A model generated the notes under the pieces. The model saw only the letters and a program-made list of their open reading frames with translations, ran no database searches and was not told the DNA's origin. A program made the translations under genes and the position numbers. This document shows positions 12,561-25,427 of a stretch of DNA of 64,000 nt, one piece after another (position 1 is the stretch's first letter; each line of letters opens with the position of its first letter). Source of the stretch: Brachionus plicatilis (Eukaryota; Rotifera; Eurotatoria; Ploima; Brachionidae); NCBI GenBank assembly GCA_010279815.1, contig QEOQ01000460.1, forward strand, positions 757,409 to 821,408, written 5' to 3'.

Positions 12561-15302
12561 GCCAAAAATTAACTTTAAATACTTGGGAAAAATTTTCAAA
12601 ATAATTTTTTTTGCCTCAATTTAAATTCCAAAAATATCTCTAAGAATGTGTCCGATAATGATTTGGGCTGCTAAAAAATAAAATATGCTATCAAAAAAAA
12701 TCTAAAAAATAACTTTAGTTCAGGCATATTTTGGCAAGTGACTAAGATCTTACTTATCTCGAAGCAGCTCATCAACACCGAGTCGATAGATAATTTTTAA
12801 AAATTTAATTTGAATAGGATGACATTTTAATTTTGAAATGGTGAATTGAAAATTCTAAATTTCAAAAAAATTTTCAAATTTTTTGATGCCAGAAAATAAT
12901 TTAAATCATTTAATTTACCAAAGACTGAAAGTAAATAAGTTTCTTTTCTGACTATCGGTATGATTATTTTTAATGAAAGTTTAAAAAATAATTTAACTTT
13001 TACACAATTAACTTTCAATATTGTATTATTTTTATTATTGAATAACTTGACTTTCAATATAATAAATGAATGTAAGATCAATTATTTCATATCATATGAA
13101 AATATTTATTTTATCGTTTATAATTTATAATGGAGCACGGAAACACTCAATTAAAAGGACTGAATCCGAGATAGTTAATATGGCAAGTTTTTTTTTAAAT
13201 AAACCGATTTTATGCCAAAAAAAAGCCAAAACTCAAAAAAATAATAATAAAATAAATTTCAATGATTTTCTTTCCTCTTTAATTTATAACCAATTTTAGG
13301 AGATTTAATTTTAATGTTTTTCTTTCTTTGATTTTCAAATCAAACACCGACCATTCATTCTAGATCTCATAATTAAAAAATTCGATTTTTAACTTATTTT
13401 TATTAATGGACACTAATTTAAGTCGATTAATCTTATTCATTTTTGGACAAAATCAGGAACTTACGATTCAAATTATAAGTTATTGTAAGAGTTGGTTTGA
13501 CTTTTATTGAATTTTATTTTTCTCAATAATCATAAATTTTTGATTAAATATTAAAATAATTTCGTGTTTTCTTTTTTCTTTTAAAAACTGGATTCCAATA
13601 TCTTCTTCGTAATTAAATATTAATTGCACAAGAAAATTACTCTCAATTGCACGAATTATTTGCTCATGATAAAGTCTCGAATTGTTTAAATAAAAATTAT
13701 TAAAAAAATTAAGTTCTGTCTGCTTTTTGATTTTGTTGATTAGAAATATTTGAGCTTAATTTTTCAGACAATTGAATCCATTTTCTAAATACTTTCGTAA
13801 GCGTTTTAAAATCTCCTAAAAATTATGAACATCTAGCTTTTTATCTAAGCTATATAAAAGATTAAATCAGTACAAAAATATATCACTTAAATTGATTAAA
13901 TTTACAATATTTAAAATCGATTTTAAGAATTGAAGTATTATTTGCATAGTCATGCAATTAACGAATTTTAGGCGTTTTTTATCTGATTTTGTTTAAATCG
14001 AGATATGAACAATCAATAAAACCTTTATCTGATTAGATGCATTGGTAATTAGAAGCGAAGACGGGAGTTTGTGGGGATTAGAAATATTTATCATGCACCT
14101 CTTAATGTTCAAAAAACCTTTAAGGACAATAAAAAATTTTAATTAATTTTAATATGTCTCTCTAATTAACCAAGATTTCAATATCAGCCAAAAAGAAAAA
14201 TTGAGTAATTTATTTTTTAGAATCTGCATTACGGTCGTGAGTAAAAATTTTAAATAAAATCTTTTAAATTGAGCGCATCATCTAACTCTTAACTAATTTA
14301 TTTTAATAGGATTTTACATTATTTTTTAAAATGAAACATTTAATATTGGTTAATTCTTTCTCCTACCTTAAACTAAAATTCATTTAAAATTTTACAAGGG
14401 AATAAAATTTTTACAGCATTGAATTACACTAATGCATTGACATTAAAATCATCTCTCCAAATTTTAGTTTTTTTGCTTCTAAATCAATCGAAAACTATTT
14501 AGCATAGCTAAAAATAAAAATAAAATTATATTTTTTTTCATAACAGCAGAAAGCTTCTAATTTTTGGGAGAAATTTTATCAATTACTTAATAAAGCTTTC
14601 TTTCTAAGCTCAAAAAATTCGAATGTGAATCTGGTTCTTAATTAAAAATTTTGATAAAAGAACGCTAAATTGTATTAAAATAGGTTTGAACTAAAAATTC
14701 ACACTAGAAAATGCTTCTAGCAAGTTTTATATTAAAAAATCACTTTTCAAGAAATTTAATCTTTTTTCAAAAAGATTATTTCAAAACATCTTAGCTAGAA
14801 TATTCTAAATAAGGCATTTAAATTATAAAGAAATTTTACTCATATCTAATTATTTAGCGATTTATTTTTCATTCTGCACATCGAAAAATTTAACTTTTAT
14901 TTTGGAAGAACTCGTAAATTACTTGTATAATTAATTACAACTAAACATACAGCTGTTAGTTTGAGTTGAATTTAAAAGTAATCTCAGATTTAAAAGATAT
15001 CGAATCAATATGCTTTTTCTAGACTTAAAAAATTAATGTTAGATAATTTCATAAATCATTACAAGGCGAATTTATTAGAAAATAAATTATATTGAAATTA
15101 TGGTCTTTGAAAAGGTCTATAAATTAGAGAAAATGAATACTTCAGCTATAAAAAAATGAAATTTAATTTAACGTAAATTTTCGATCAAATTGACCTTTAA
15201 AAATGGAATAAATTTATTTTTCAATTTTTTTAGATTGATAAATATGCTTTTTAAACAAATAAATTGAATAGTTAGACAATTGGAAATTAAAAAAATTAAA
15301 AA
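12561..15302. other. Gene-free region upstream of GPCR
   Basis: This AT-rich sequence lies between the LINE remnant and the peptide receptor start. Small open frames at 12827-13081 (-) and 13066-13299 (+) have AT-biased, low-complexity composition and no motif, so I do not call them genes. The receptor promoter presumably lies in the right-hand part, but no clear TATA or initiator is evident. Confidence 0.5.
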
Positions 15303-18300
15303 ATGGACCCGAAAACGAAAGCTATGCTGTTGTTCTATAACCTATCAAACAGTACACTTGAACATGAGGCAGAGATGGACTTTTTGAGTTTTGAAACAAA
15401 AATTGCCATTCTAGTCGGTATTACGTTCAGTATTTCGATAATAATCGGTCTTATCGGAAATGCTCTCGTTCTTCTCACATTTCTTTTTCAAAAACAGATG
15501 AGAAGTACCACAAATATTATTATATTGAATTTAGCAATTGCTGAGCTTTTATTCATATTTTTATGTGTTCCTTTCACCGGTTTCAACTATGTTTTGAGGT
15601 AAGTTTTTGCATATTTTATGAAGTGAGCCTATTGTTCCAATAATGACCTTTTGATGAAATAATTAATGATTAGTTTATAATAAAAGTAATAATACTATTT
15701 AATTAGAATTAAATTATTTAGCTTCTTCTATACCTCAAAATAACAAAAGAAATAAATTTGTTACTTGTAAACAGATGAGTTCAAGAAGAGTTATTTAACT
15801 ATGGAGTAAATATTTAGGTTTGAAATAAATGATAGGGTTTAATTACTGCAGACAAATTTTGACTTGGAAGCAGATAATTTTAAAAAAATCTGAAATTCCT
15901 GGAATGCGTGTCAATTTTTTACTTAAGACTATTGACAGGTCTATTTAGCAATTCTTCAAATTAAGAGAATTAAGTACAAGTTAAAAACTTTCCAGTTTCG
16001 CGTTAAAATTTACAATTCTTCAAATAATTTTTCTTTGTATCCCTGTTTTATTATTTATTTATAAATGCTTGCTTTTTGAAAAGTCCAAAAAATTAGTACC
16101 ACAATAGAGGTTAAATAAATGAAATAAACACAGATTAATATGTTTTTTAGAAGCAACTATTGAAAGATATAAGAATAAGGCTCAAAATTTTAAATTTCAA
16201 ATAAATGACTAGAAAATCTATGAGAAAATCTTTTTAAGATCTCTTAACGATTCAGATTCATTGATCAGTTTATCATCTATATAAATCAATAGTAATTTTA
16301 GTGATTCTACTTAATTTTCTAGTAATTGAGATTGTGAAAATTTTTTTAATTATTTTAAAAAGTTGGTAAATAATTCGAAGCAATTACTGTCTTAAAAATA
16401 CCTAAAAATAACATTTTCATTATAAAAATATATCAAATTAATAAAATTAATTAGATATTATGTGACTTCCATTAAAATATCATATTTGAGCAAATGTATA
16501 AGAATGTATTTTTGATTCATTATAATATCATCTTTAAAAATAACCTTAAATTCTCTACAATTTAAAAAAAATATTTTAAATACCTAATTTTGCTTTTATT
16601 TAATTAGAATCAAATTAAAATATCAAATTTTACTAAAATTACCACTGTTTTATAGGGCTGCTCACCTGATAATGCTAAATACTTGACTTATGTCATAAAT
16701 AATCGTCTCTGACTAGCGTTTGTTACTGAAAGCTCTTCATTGAGTGCATTACTATGAGACTTAAAAAAAAATATTAACCTAAAAATAAACTTATCTTCAA
16801 GACTTAAAGAAGACTTAAGTTTTAAATAATTTATTTATTATAATTTTTTCTAATTTTTTGCTTGCTTTTTATTTTAATTATTTTCAAATCGAATCGAAAG
16901 TTCTTAGAATTGAGCTTTCGATCAATTACAAAGGCATTATTAGATTTACTACAAGACTAAAGAGAATTGGTCCTCATCTAGAATCTTATTTTCCAGAAAA
17001 TATGGTCCATTTTTTCCTAAAAATTTGCTGGTATTAGCATACTCTAGCTTTTTAGTCCCGCAATTTAGATAAAAAAATTAATCTTAGATTTTCAGGCTTT
17101 TAAATTTTTGAGATCAGGATTAAAAATAAAAATTTAATTTAATTCAACTTAATCAATCATGAAAAAAAACATTTTCTTTTTTCAGAATTTTTAAAATCAT
17201 TTAGTTTAATTTAAAAAAATGTATCTTTTCGTCTTCTAAATAATGTTTATAAGGATTTCACATTTTAATTTTCATTTTCAACATCTCATGCAATATCCAT
17301 TATGTTTGTTTATGCTCATGAAATGCGCCTTGAATTTTCATTTATTTTTAGTAAATTTTTTGAAAGTCATGAAACTAAACAAAATTGCGTGAATTATTGT
17401 ATAAATTCAAAATATTTATCGTTGCTTTTATCATTTGTTCACTGCCTCAAAGTGATTTTTCCATGAATGAAATTCTATAATTACTGATCAATTTTTTAAA
17501 ATTGCTTTCATATAAATTTTTTGGTCGATTAATTTATTAGGAATTAATTTTTTCTATGAAATTCAATTTTTAATTTTGATATTCTGGTTTCAAATGGCGA
17601 GTTTTCAAGCGAGAAAATATAAATAATTTTGGAATAAGCATTTCCAGTTAAGCATATTATATTAAAACTTGAATAACCTTTTACAAGAAACAAATTAGCT
17701 TTAAAAATCATAATTCATTGGTCAAGCCAAGTCAGTTACTTAAAATTGCTTAAGAAAATATGCTAAGAATACATTAAAGAAAATTTATTGTTAGTTTCTC
17801 TTTTAATGTAAATTTTGTTGCTATTTTAAAAAAATGAAAAAATTCTTTTCATGAGAATAATTTCTAAGATTTAATTTTTTTGTAAACAATTATTTCTTTC
17901 CTCATTTGGGCTTATTAAGCGAATTATTTGAGGCTAATAAATCAGAACAATATCCTAATTTAATGAAAAATTCTAAGAACATTTCGAACAATTTAGCTAA
18001 ATTTTATAACAGCTTTTGTACAAGTAAATTTCACTATAAAATATTTGATTATTTTTTTGGTATAAATTTTTTAATTTATTTGCTGAAAAGAATTAATTTT
18101 TCGCTAAGTGTTTTGGAATTGAATTGAATGAAAATAATTTAATTATTTTAAAGAAATTGATTAGCTAAGTTTAAGAATTTTTAATACAAATGAACTATCT
18201 TAATAATTTAAGTATTTATTTCAAAAAGGCTAGTGAAAGATAGCGCGAATTTTTCTACTGTTTATTAAAATTTAACAGAAAAAATTTATTTTTTCTCTAT

Positions 18301-19547
18301 TATTTTCTCTATCTACTATTATTAAAAAAAATATTACACTAAAGCCAGATCTTTCTTAATAATTTAAAAAACTGCTCCAAATATATTTTGTTCCCATATA
18401 TATATTTCATTATAGCATGTTTTTTATCTGATGTCCCCTATTCATTCAAAAAATTTAATTTTGAAAAAGATACGTTAATTTTAAAGTTACAAGTATTTTT
18501 CAATTGATTTTATAAATTGTATAAAATTTTATAATTAGTTCAAAATGTAATTTTTTAATTTAATACTAGAAAATTTGAAAAAATTATCGGTTTTTTTTTG
18601 GGTTAGCCAACCTAATAAAATGAAATTTTTATTTTCTCAAGTAAATGGTATTTTGGAGATCTCATTTGTAAAGTGTACCAGTATATGTCAAATGTTACTG
18701 CCTATGTTATAATACTTTTGTTGGTCTTGATGTCACTGGATAGATATTTAGCAATTCACACAATTGGTAGCACAACGATCCGAAACAAAAGAAATGCAAA
18801 CATAGCAATAGCATTTTTATGGTCAATAATTCTTATATTAAATATACCACATTTATTTCTATGGGAAGAATACAGTTACTCAATACCAAATGAAAACCGA
18901 ACTGTGTGCATCCTTAAGTATAATATAATAATAGCCAAGCAATCGTTTGATTATTTGACTGAAAACGAATTAGCTGAATTAGATACCGCAAAATTCAAAA
19001 TAAAAACCTATTACACCATATTTTTCATTGCGGCCTATGTGTTACCATTTTTATCAATTTGCATAATTTACGGTCTTCTGATGGAAAAATTGCGCAAAGC
19101 AAAAGGCAAGCAGGTGAGTAAATCGAAAAGGAAAGTTACCTTAATGGTTGTTGTTGTTGTGTCTTCATTTGTTTTGTGTTGGGGCCCATTGCAGATTATG
19201 CTATTTCTCCAGCATGTTGTTAACGTAGATTTCAATGAAGTACTTATAACAATTTTGGTAATATCGAACTGTATTGCTTACTTGAACACTTGTGTAAATC
19301 CAATAATTTACGGATTTGCCAATCAAGATTTTCGAAAGTAATGTTTTTTCTTTACTTCAAAAAGTTTAAATTTTTTTGAATTTTTCATTTCTAAAGGGCA
19401 TACGCGGCTATTTTGAGATGCGACTATGATTTGCAGAGAAGTCATTTTAGTAATAATTACACTGTTGTTGGTGCAATACAAATTAAAAAATTAGATTCTA
19501 AGTCTGGAAAAAATCGTCGCAGTAAAAGTACACAAGTGCGCCTATGA
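15303..19547 (+). CDS. Allatostatin-A/galanin-type neuropeptide receptor (rhodopsin-class GPCR)
   Basis: This seven-transmembrane G-protein-coupled receptor acts at the plasma membrane. Exons are 15303-15598, 18642-19337 and 19397-19547, with phase 2 at both junctions, giving about 380 residues, a usual size. Exon 1 has N-terminal N-glycosylation sequons (NLS, NST), TM1 with GN and TM2 with NLAIAELLF. The first junction restores the TM3 start SKWYFGDLICKVYQYMSNVT, a pattern typical of allatostatin-A and galanin receptors. Exon 2 carries DRY, the ECL2 cysteine (RTVCIL), CWGP in TM6 and NPIIYGF in TM7. Exon 3 gives the cytoplasmic tail ending at TGA 19545-19547, followed by AATAAA at 19608-19613. 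The ligand is inferred from family resemblance only; somatostatin/opioid-like receptors are the nearest alternative. The first intron is about 3 kb; the second is 59 nt. Confidence 0.87.
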
Positions 19548-19657
19548 TCAATTTCGTTTTTATTTTTTCTTTTGAAAATTAATTTTATACTATCATGTAA
19601 AATATTTAATAAACTAATCATTGATATTTTTATTATTATTTATTTGTTTATCTGCAG

Positions 19658-19684
19658 AGAGCTACATCACCTTCAGATACATAA
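19658..19684 (+). CDS. Possible alternative last exon of the GPCR
   Basis: A CAA|GTGCGC site at 19536-19538 inside the tail exon could act as donor to CTGCAG at 19652-19657. The resulting phase-0 junction would replace the last few residues with RATSPSDT and a stop at 19682-19684. A second AATAAA follows at 19694-19699. The donor is not a strong consensus, so this is a hypothesis. Confidence 0.35.
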   Translation, partial: RATSPSDT

Positions 19685-19699
19685 AAAAATGTTAATAAA

Positions 19700-21354
19700 A
19701 TCCTTGAAATATTAAAGAAAAAGCCAGCAAAGATAACAGATTGTTACTTTTTAAATACACGAGTTAAGTTGAGACTGAAGTTAAAATTTTTTAATTAGAA
19801 TAATAAAAATAATAAAAAAATTTTTTTAAAAATTTTTTATTAGAAATTTTTGAAGTTATCAAGGGAGCAATTATACTGTTGAGTCAGCTATTCGTTGAAT
19901 CCTGATTCGAAATCGAACAGAATGATCCAACTCAGATAGCCGATTAGAGACTTTTAATAGTTATAGTTAACCAAGAGCCTAATCAAGTAGAATGTTTAGA
20001 ATGAATGGGTAGAATGTCGAAGGGTGTTTTATATTTTATGTTTAGTACGAATCGAACTGCTGAATTTTGAATAGCCTATATCCACCATAACCAAATTTGT
20101 TTAATGCAGTAAAATAAATCTGCAAAATACTCTACAATTTTCTGCATTTTGCTGGCCCACAAATATTCTAATCAACTCTGCAATTACATTGCATAGTTTT
20201 TGAAGACATATATTTTCGGATACAGCAGAGTTGCTTAAACATTAATCATTTTACAGAATTAAATTATTCATTATATTAAAAAAGCTATTCAAATTTTTCT
20301 GAATTGAAACGATCGAATTGAAATGAACTTCACAATCCCGTGGTACCTGACAGAAAGGCGCTACAATTTTAAGTGAAATTCATGACCGGTGTTCGGTTGA
20401 CTGAAGATGTTTTTTGCAATTTCGTCGATAACAGATTTGTATTAGATTAGACCAGGATGACGCAATTTTTCAAAAAGTTAAAATTCATTATCAATTTTTT
20501 TTTTCATTAAATTATTAAAATTAAGTTATTTGTTTAAAATATTTTTACGCCTCTTTTTTCGGATTCAGAAATTTTCAATAAGTTTATTCTCTACATTTAT
20601 AAGTAAATTAAACTTATAATTTTGATTGAATGGAAAATTGAGAACTGGAAGACCTAATTTAGAGTTTTATTAGCTGTTTTGTGAGCCTTTTGAACGCATC
20701 TAATCATAAATTTAAAGAGATGAGAGGCTGCAAGCATGCGTTCAAACAGAGTTATTCAGATGAGTTTATGTGGCGGTTTAATATCTAAGTGCATAGCGAC
20801 AGAATTGAATGTTACAATTTGAAACTTGTATGATTATGGTAATTATGATGCTGAAGATGGTATTGATCCAGATAGAAAATCATTATTCGTTTCATTGATC
20901 GGGTCAGACCGAGGATCCAAAGGTGCTTAAATGTCCTGGATAAAGATATCAATGATTGTAATGATATCAATGCACTAAGTGATGATGATGACGCCACTAT
21001 TGCAGAATAAACAAAGTGATGCTATGTCTTCTGATAGTGACTCAGAGATTAATTTTGTGAATTTAGATTCAGATCTAGAAAAAACAAATGCAAAAATTGG
21101 TAGTTTAGAATTGATTAATGTTAAGAAAAATCTGATCAATGTAAAAAATGAAAATGACGATTGCTTCTCCAATTTGATCCTAAATAAATTTCGATCACAA
21201 ATAATATAATTATCAAGTATGTGACCAAAAAATGTCAATGTTCACCAACCGAGCAAGAATTGACTGATTATCCTAAGGAAAAAATATCAACAAAATTCAT
21301 GGTTTTGATCGATTATAGAGATTTATGCTACAATAATTATAATTTAGTTTAAAT
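19700..21354. other. Intergenic sequence with possible transposon debris
   Basis: This region has a somewhat less AT-biased stretch at 19860-20460 and 20690-21240. A 76-codon frame at 20979-21209 (+) is acidic (SSDSDSE, LDSDLE) and could be the N-terminal part of a transposase or other protein, but it runs to a stop before the assembly gap and shows no domain. I do not assign a function to anything here. Confidence 0.4.
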
Positions 21355-21961
21355 NNNNNNNNNNNNNNNNNNNNNNNNNNNNNNNNNNNNNNNNNNNNNN
21401 NNNNNNNNNNNNNNNNNNNNNNNNNNNNNNNNNNNNNNNNNNNNNNNNNNNNNNNNNNNNNNNNNNNNNNNNNNNNNNNNNNNNNNNNNNNNNNNNNNNN
21501 NNNNNNNNNNNNNNNNNNNNNNNNNNNNNNNNNNNNNNNNNNNNNNNNNNNNNNNNNNNNNNNNNNNNNNNNNNNNNNNNNNNNNNNNNNNNNNNNNNNN
21601 NNNNNNNNNNNNNNNNNNNNNNNNNNNNNNNNNNNNNNNNNNNNNNNNNNNNNNNNNNNNNNNNNNNNNNNNNNNNNNNNNNNNNNNNNNNNNNNNNNNN
21701 NNNNNNNNNNNNNNNNNNNNNNNNNNNNNNNNNNNNNNNNNNNNNNNNNNNNNNNNNNNNNNNNNNNNNNNNNNNNNNNNNNNNNNNNNNNNNNNNNNNN
21801 NNNNNNNNNNNNNNNNNNNNNNNNNNNNNNNNNNNNNNNNNNNNNNNNNNNNNNNNNNNNNNNNNNNNNNNNNNNNNNNNNNNNNNNNNNNNNNNNNNNN
21901 NNNNNNNNNNNNNNNNNNNNNNNNNNNNNNNNNNNNNNNNNNNNNNNNNNNNNNNNNNNNN
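21355..21961. other. Assembly gap (607 Ns)
   Basis: This is a run of undetermined bases. The frame that spans it is an artefact. The gap abuts the right end of a hAT-like miniature element, so the missing sequence probably includes repeat sequence. Confidence 0.99.
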
Positions 21962-22024
21962 GTCATGACTTGGACTTTTTTTTTAATGACTTAGACTTTT
22001 TTTTGGGACTTTTAAACAACTCTG
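21962..22024. mobile_element. hAT-like miniature element, copy 3 (right end only)
   Basis: The sequence after the gap ends GGGACTTTTAAACAACTCTG, the complement of the CAGAGT..GTTTAAAAGTC terminal repeat seen at 1200 and 61560. The repeated GACTT..GGACTTTTTTTT wording also matches that family. The left end is lost in the gap. Confidence 0.6.
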
Positions 22025-24431
22025 GTATGTCCAGGTTTTTGATTTATCTATTTTTCTTTAGATCATATGTAAAAAGCTTTTAATGAATTACCATCTTCTA
22101 GCTCACACGGATCTATTGGTATTCATCCAAAAATTTTAAAAGGCCTCCCTGATAATTTTTTCCTTTGATACAAGCTTTTAATGATTTCGTAAAGTTACAA
22201 AAGTATCCCTGATTATTTGAGAATAATAATTGTAAGTCCTTAATTGTAAATTATTAAAAGTTTTTTACGTTCTGTCTGCTATTGTAAAAAATTTTATAAG
22301 ATTCATGCTTATCAAATCTCAATGTCTCTCTTTGAAGTACATCAAAAATTTGACACAAATTATCAAAAATAATCTTGAGGAAGCATTGCTGCTTAAAACA
22401 GATTTTTTTAAACTTGCTACTTTTGTTGTTCGACTTCATTATTTAAAGTCCTCTTGAAATTCTGACAGGTCTTGGTGACTTCTGACACGTTCCTAGAATA
22501 ACAATCACTGTTCTAATGCAGGGTTCAACTTTTTGGATGAATGTTAACAATCATCTAAAATAATGACTTGACAATGAACTCAAATCAGATGGGAAATAGA
22601 AGCAGAACACTGAAAGCACAATCTAAAATCCATAATTTTATTTTTTTCTAAAGATACATCTGATTAACTTGCCTTGGAATGGAACCATGAGGCTCAGTCG
22701 AAATTAGCTGTTCTTTTACCAGCTACACAACAATTCTTACATTCGGGTAGAGATAATTTCCATAGAACTTCGAAATGGATCTAATAGAACATGAGACCGT
22801 TTTTGAAAAATGTATTCATAGTCCCAAAAGTAAACAAAAATTTTAAAAAAAGTTTATTGCTTTTAGAAGGTAAGATTTTTTTTTTCTTAAAGATTTTTCA
22901 ATAAATTAAATTTTCAAATCGTTTGCAAACGAACTTTATGAATTTTGTTTAGGAGATTTTTATGACGTCAATTAAGAAAATTGAGAAAATGTAGGTGAAA
23001 GTCAACTTCCTGGAGAACACTTGAACTGATGTCAGTATCTTGAAATTTTAGATTTTCGTAAAGCGTATTAGTGTAGGAGTCAGGAAGTTTTTAAGTACCT
23101 AATTATTAACATTATTTTTTCTAGGAGAAGATTTTGAATTTAAGGTTTTTAGGGAAATAATAAATTCACTTTTGGCAATTTGATTTAATTTTGTCTAAAT
23201 TATTTTAATTTAAGTCACAATCTCGTGTAAAAATGTTTCACAAGTATTTTTCAAAAATTTTGACGATTTCTTCTTAGTTATAAGTTCTGTAATTCTTTAA
23301 TTGAATTTATTTTCTTTAATAATTTTGATCCCATCATTTAGTTGTCTATATAGTAGTAGTAGTAGTAGTAGTAAGAAAAACCGCGGCATGAAATGATCAT
23401 GCGGAACGCGTCAACAGTAGATATACAATGTTATACGTTAATTCCAAAGTCTATATAGTTGTTATTCAAAGATTTTTTTAATTTCCTTTAAGCTTGATAT
23501 GATCAAGTACGGTCTTCCAAATTTCAGCTGACTTTTCGGCTTTTGTCACGATTTTGATCTTGTTCCGTGAATAGCTGCTGATCATATGGTTCAATAATTC
23601 GAGTGAGTAGAAATGATTCAGAATAGAGCATTATTTTCTCTATGCTATCAAATGTTTGTCATCTTTCAGTAATCTATTCAGTAAATATTTTTTTATTTTA
23701 TTTTCTCTGGGATTATTTAATTAAATTAATTAATGATCATAGTGAAAAAATTTCCAACTCTTTTCTTAAACTAAAAGTTAAGTCCACCTAGGGATTCCAA
23801 TTTTATAAGCCTGATATCTATCTTATTATATTCCAAACCTTTTAGGATCTAGCGATCCTAAATTAGAACATGAAATAATAAAGAAAGAAATTAAATAATA
23901 ACCTTTTTTAAGAAGTGGTCACTTCAAGCATAAACAAATAATAAAGAAAATAAAAATTAGGAGAAAGAAATTTTAATCAAAATAATTTATAGGATTCAAA
24001 TCCCGTGTCTAATATTATAAACTTGAGTTAAAGACTCTAAGAGTAAAGCCCAAATCTAACCTTTTTTTAAATTTAATTACATAGTTTCTTTGTTATAGCA
24101 ATTCGGGTATTTTACAGCTAATATAATTTTAACTTTAAAAGAAAAAATTCGGATCTAAACTTTACTATTAGAGTCCTAACACGAGTTTTAGAGTAAAAAA
24201 ATACGTGTCTTAAAATAATTTTTTTGATTCTAACGCCGCATTTAACTCTGTACGATATACGGTATTTAAAAATTTTTTGTTAATAACAATATTTTGTACC
24301 ATGTAACGGTAATTTTCTTATAATTTTATTTTTATTTAATTCGAGTAAAACACCAAAAGGCGACGTAAAAATTGATATAAAAAAGAAAAAAATGTTCAAA
24401 ATTTACAAAAAAATATTTAATAGCAGAGTAA
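22025..24431. repeat. Gene-free region with a (TAG)7 microsatellite
   Basis: Seven TAG units occupy 23351-23371 and are followed by a GC-richer stretch (23380-23425, with CCGCGGCATG and GGAACGCG). Read on the minus strand this looks like a unique 3' tail running into CTA repeats, an arrangement typical of LINE 3' ends, so it may be a 5'-truncated insertion. No protein-coding remnant is recognisable and no other gene is seen. Confidence 0.5.
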
Positions 24432-24960
24432 TTATTGGTTTTCTTGCATCTTTTCTGGTTTCAAGAGCTCAATAAGAGAACTTTTGCCTGCTTGACCTAT
24501 TTTTAGTAAATCTCTTATCCTTTTTACCATATCAGATTCTGATAGCATTTCAAATATGGAAAAGTAAATCTTTGGTAAAAAACGGGCTAATCTGAGTATG
24601 GTATCGATACCAGTGCCTTGAATTCCAATTATACTTTCAACGTTTTTAATAAAAGATTTACAGTTAAGATCATTTGGTAAGCTGCTTCTAGTCACCAATA
24701 GTTGATTTAGAAAGGTGTAAGTCAACGAGTTCTCACATAATCTTATTAATAGACCACACTTGGCGCGAATTATTCGAGATTCAATTGTGTCAATTCCTAA
24801 GGCGTTTGCAAATGCAGTGCTCTTTGAATGTCTTGGCAGTCCAAACATACTTTAAAGAATGTTTGATTCAATTACTTGAATCTTCCTGATTTCTGTCTGA
24901 TTAATGGCTGGAGGCGCCAATTTTCTTATAATTGGCGTTCGAATACAGCAGATATTCGAG
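24432..24960 (-). pseudogene. LINE ORF2 C-terminal fragment (CR1/Jockey-like)
   Basis: The minus-strand open frame 24848-24432 (138 codons) reads MFGLPRHSKSTAFANALGI then DTIESRIIRAKCGLLIRLCEN. Upstream it continues in frame as TEIRKIQVIESNIL, interrupted by one TAA. A block of this kind (GLPRxSKxTxLxxALxI) is characteristic of the region downstream of the reverse-transcriptase domain in CR1/Jockey-type LINEs. No catalytic reverse-transcriptase motif remains, so it is a 5'-truncated copy. The longest frame alone could be mistaken for a small host gene. Confidence 0.6.
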
Positions 24961-25427
24961 TCAATAAAGACATTTAAAAAATTCTTTAAAAGAATGTAGA
25001 ATTGCTTTGATAATCAAGGAAAATACTTTGAACACTTGAATAAAAAAAACGTTTGTTCGTTGGTTTTTTGATGCTCTTTTATTTCAATATTTTTCTATAT
25101 TTTATTCTTTTTTATTTTTAATTGATTAGTTTAACAATTGATATGAACAGTTATTTCCATTATTATAAAACCATTAATTCTACATTTTTATTTATTTAAC
25201 TTGAATTTTTCTCTTAATTTGACCTTAAAACCAAAAATCAATTTAAATAATTTAACTTTTTAAATCAATCTACTAAATTAATAAAACATTAAAATTTTTC
25301 ATAGAGGCATTTTTGTTTCCATAGTAAAAACTAAATTATGAAAATTTATAGTCATAAAAGTTTACAGTTTTGAATATTGTAAAAAAAAAAAGTAAATTTA
25401 ATTTTTAAACCGTTTTAATAAGCTATA

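Noticed and set aside
12827..13299. Two overlapping small open frames on opposite strands
   Set aside because: Composition is AT-driven (Lys, Asn, Ile, Phe), with no signal, domain or splice partner.
17906..18127. Possible extra exon inside GPCR intron 1
   Set aside because: The flanking exons already join in phase to give a complete TM2-TM3 region, leaving no place for it.
21349..21966. Open frame of 205 codons made of undetermined residues
   Set aside because: It is created entirely by the run of Ns.
11611..23371. Short tandem repeats considered as CRISPR-like arrays
   Set aside because: They are uninterrupted trinucleotide microsatellites with no spacers, in a eukaryotic genome.
24432..24848. 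Candidate small host gene of 138 codons
   Set aside because: Its sequence pattern fits the C-terminal part of a LINE polyprotein, with an in-frame stop just upstream, so it was reclassified as a retrotransposon fragment.
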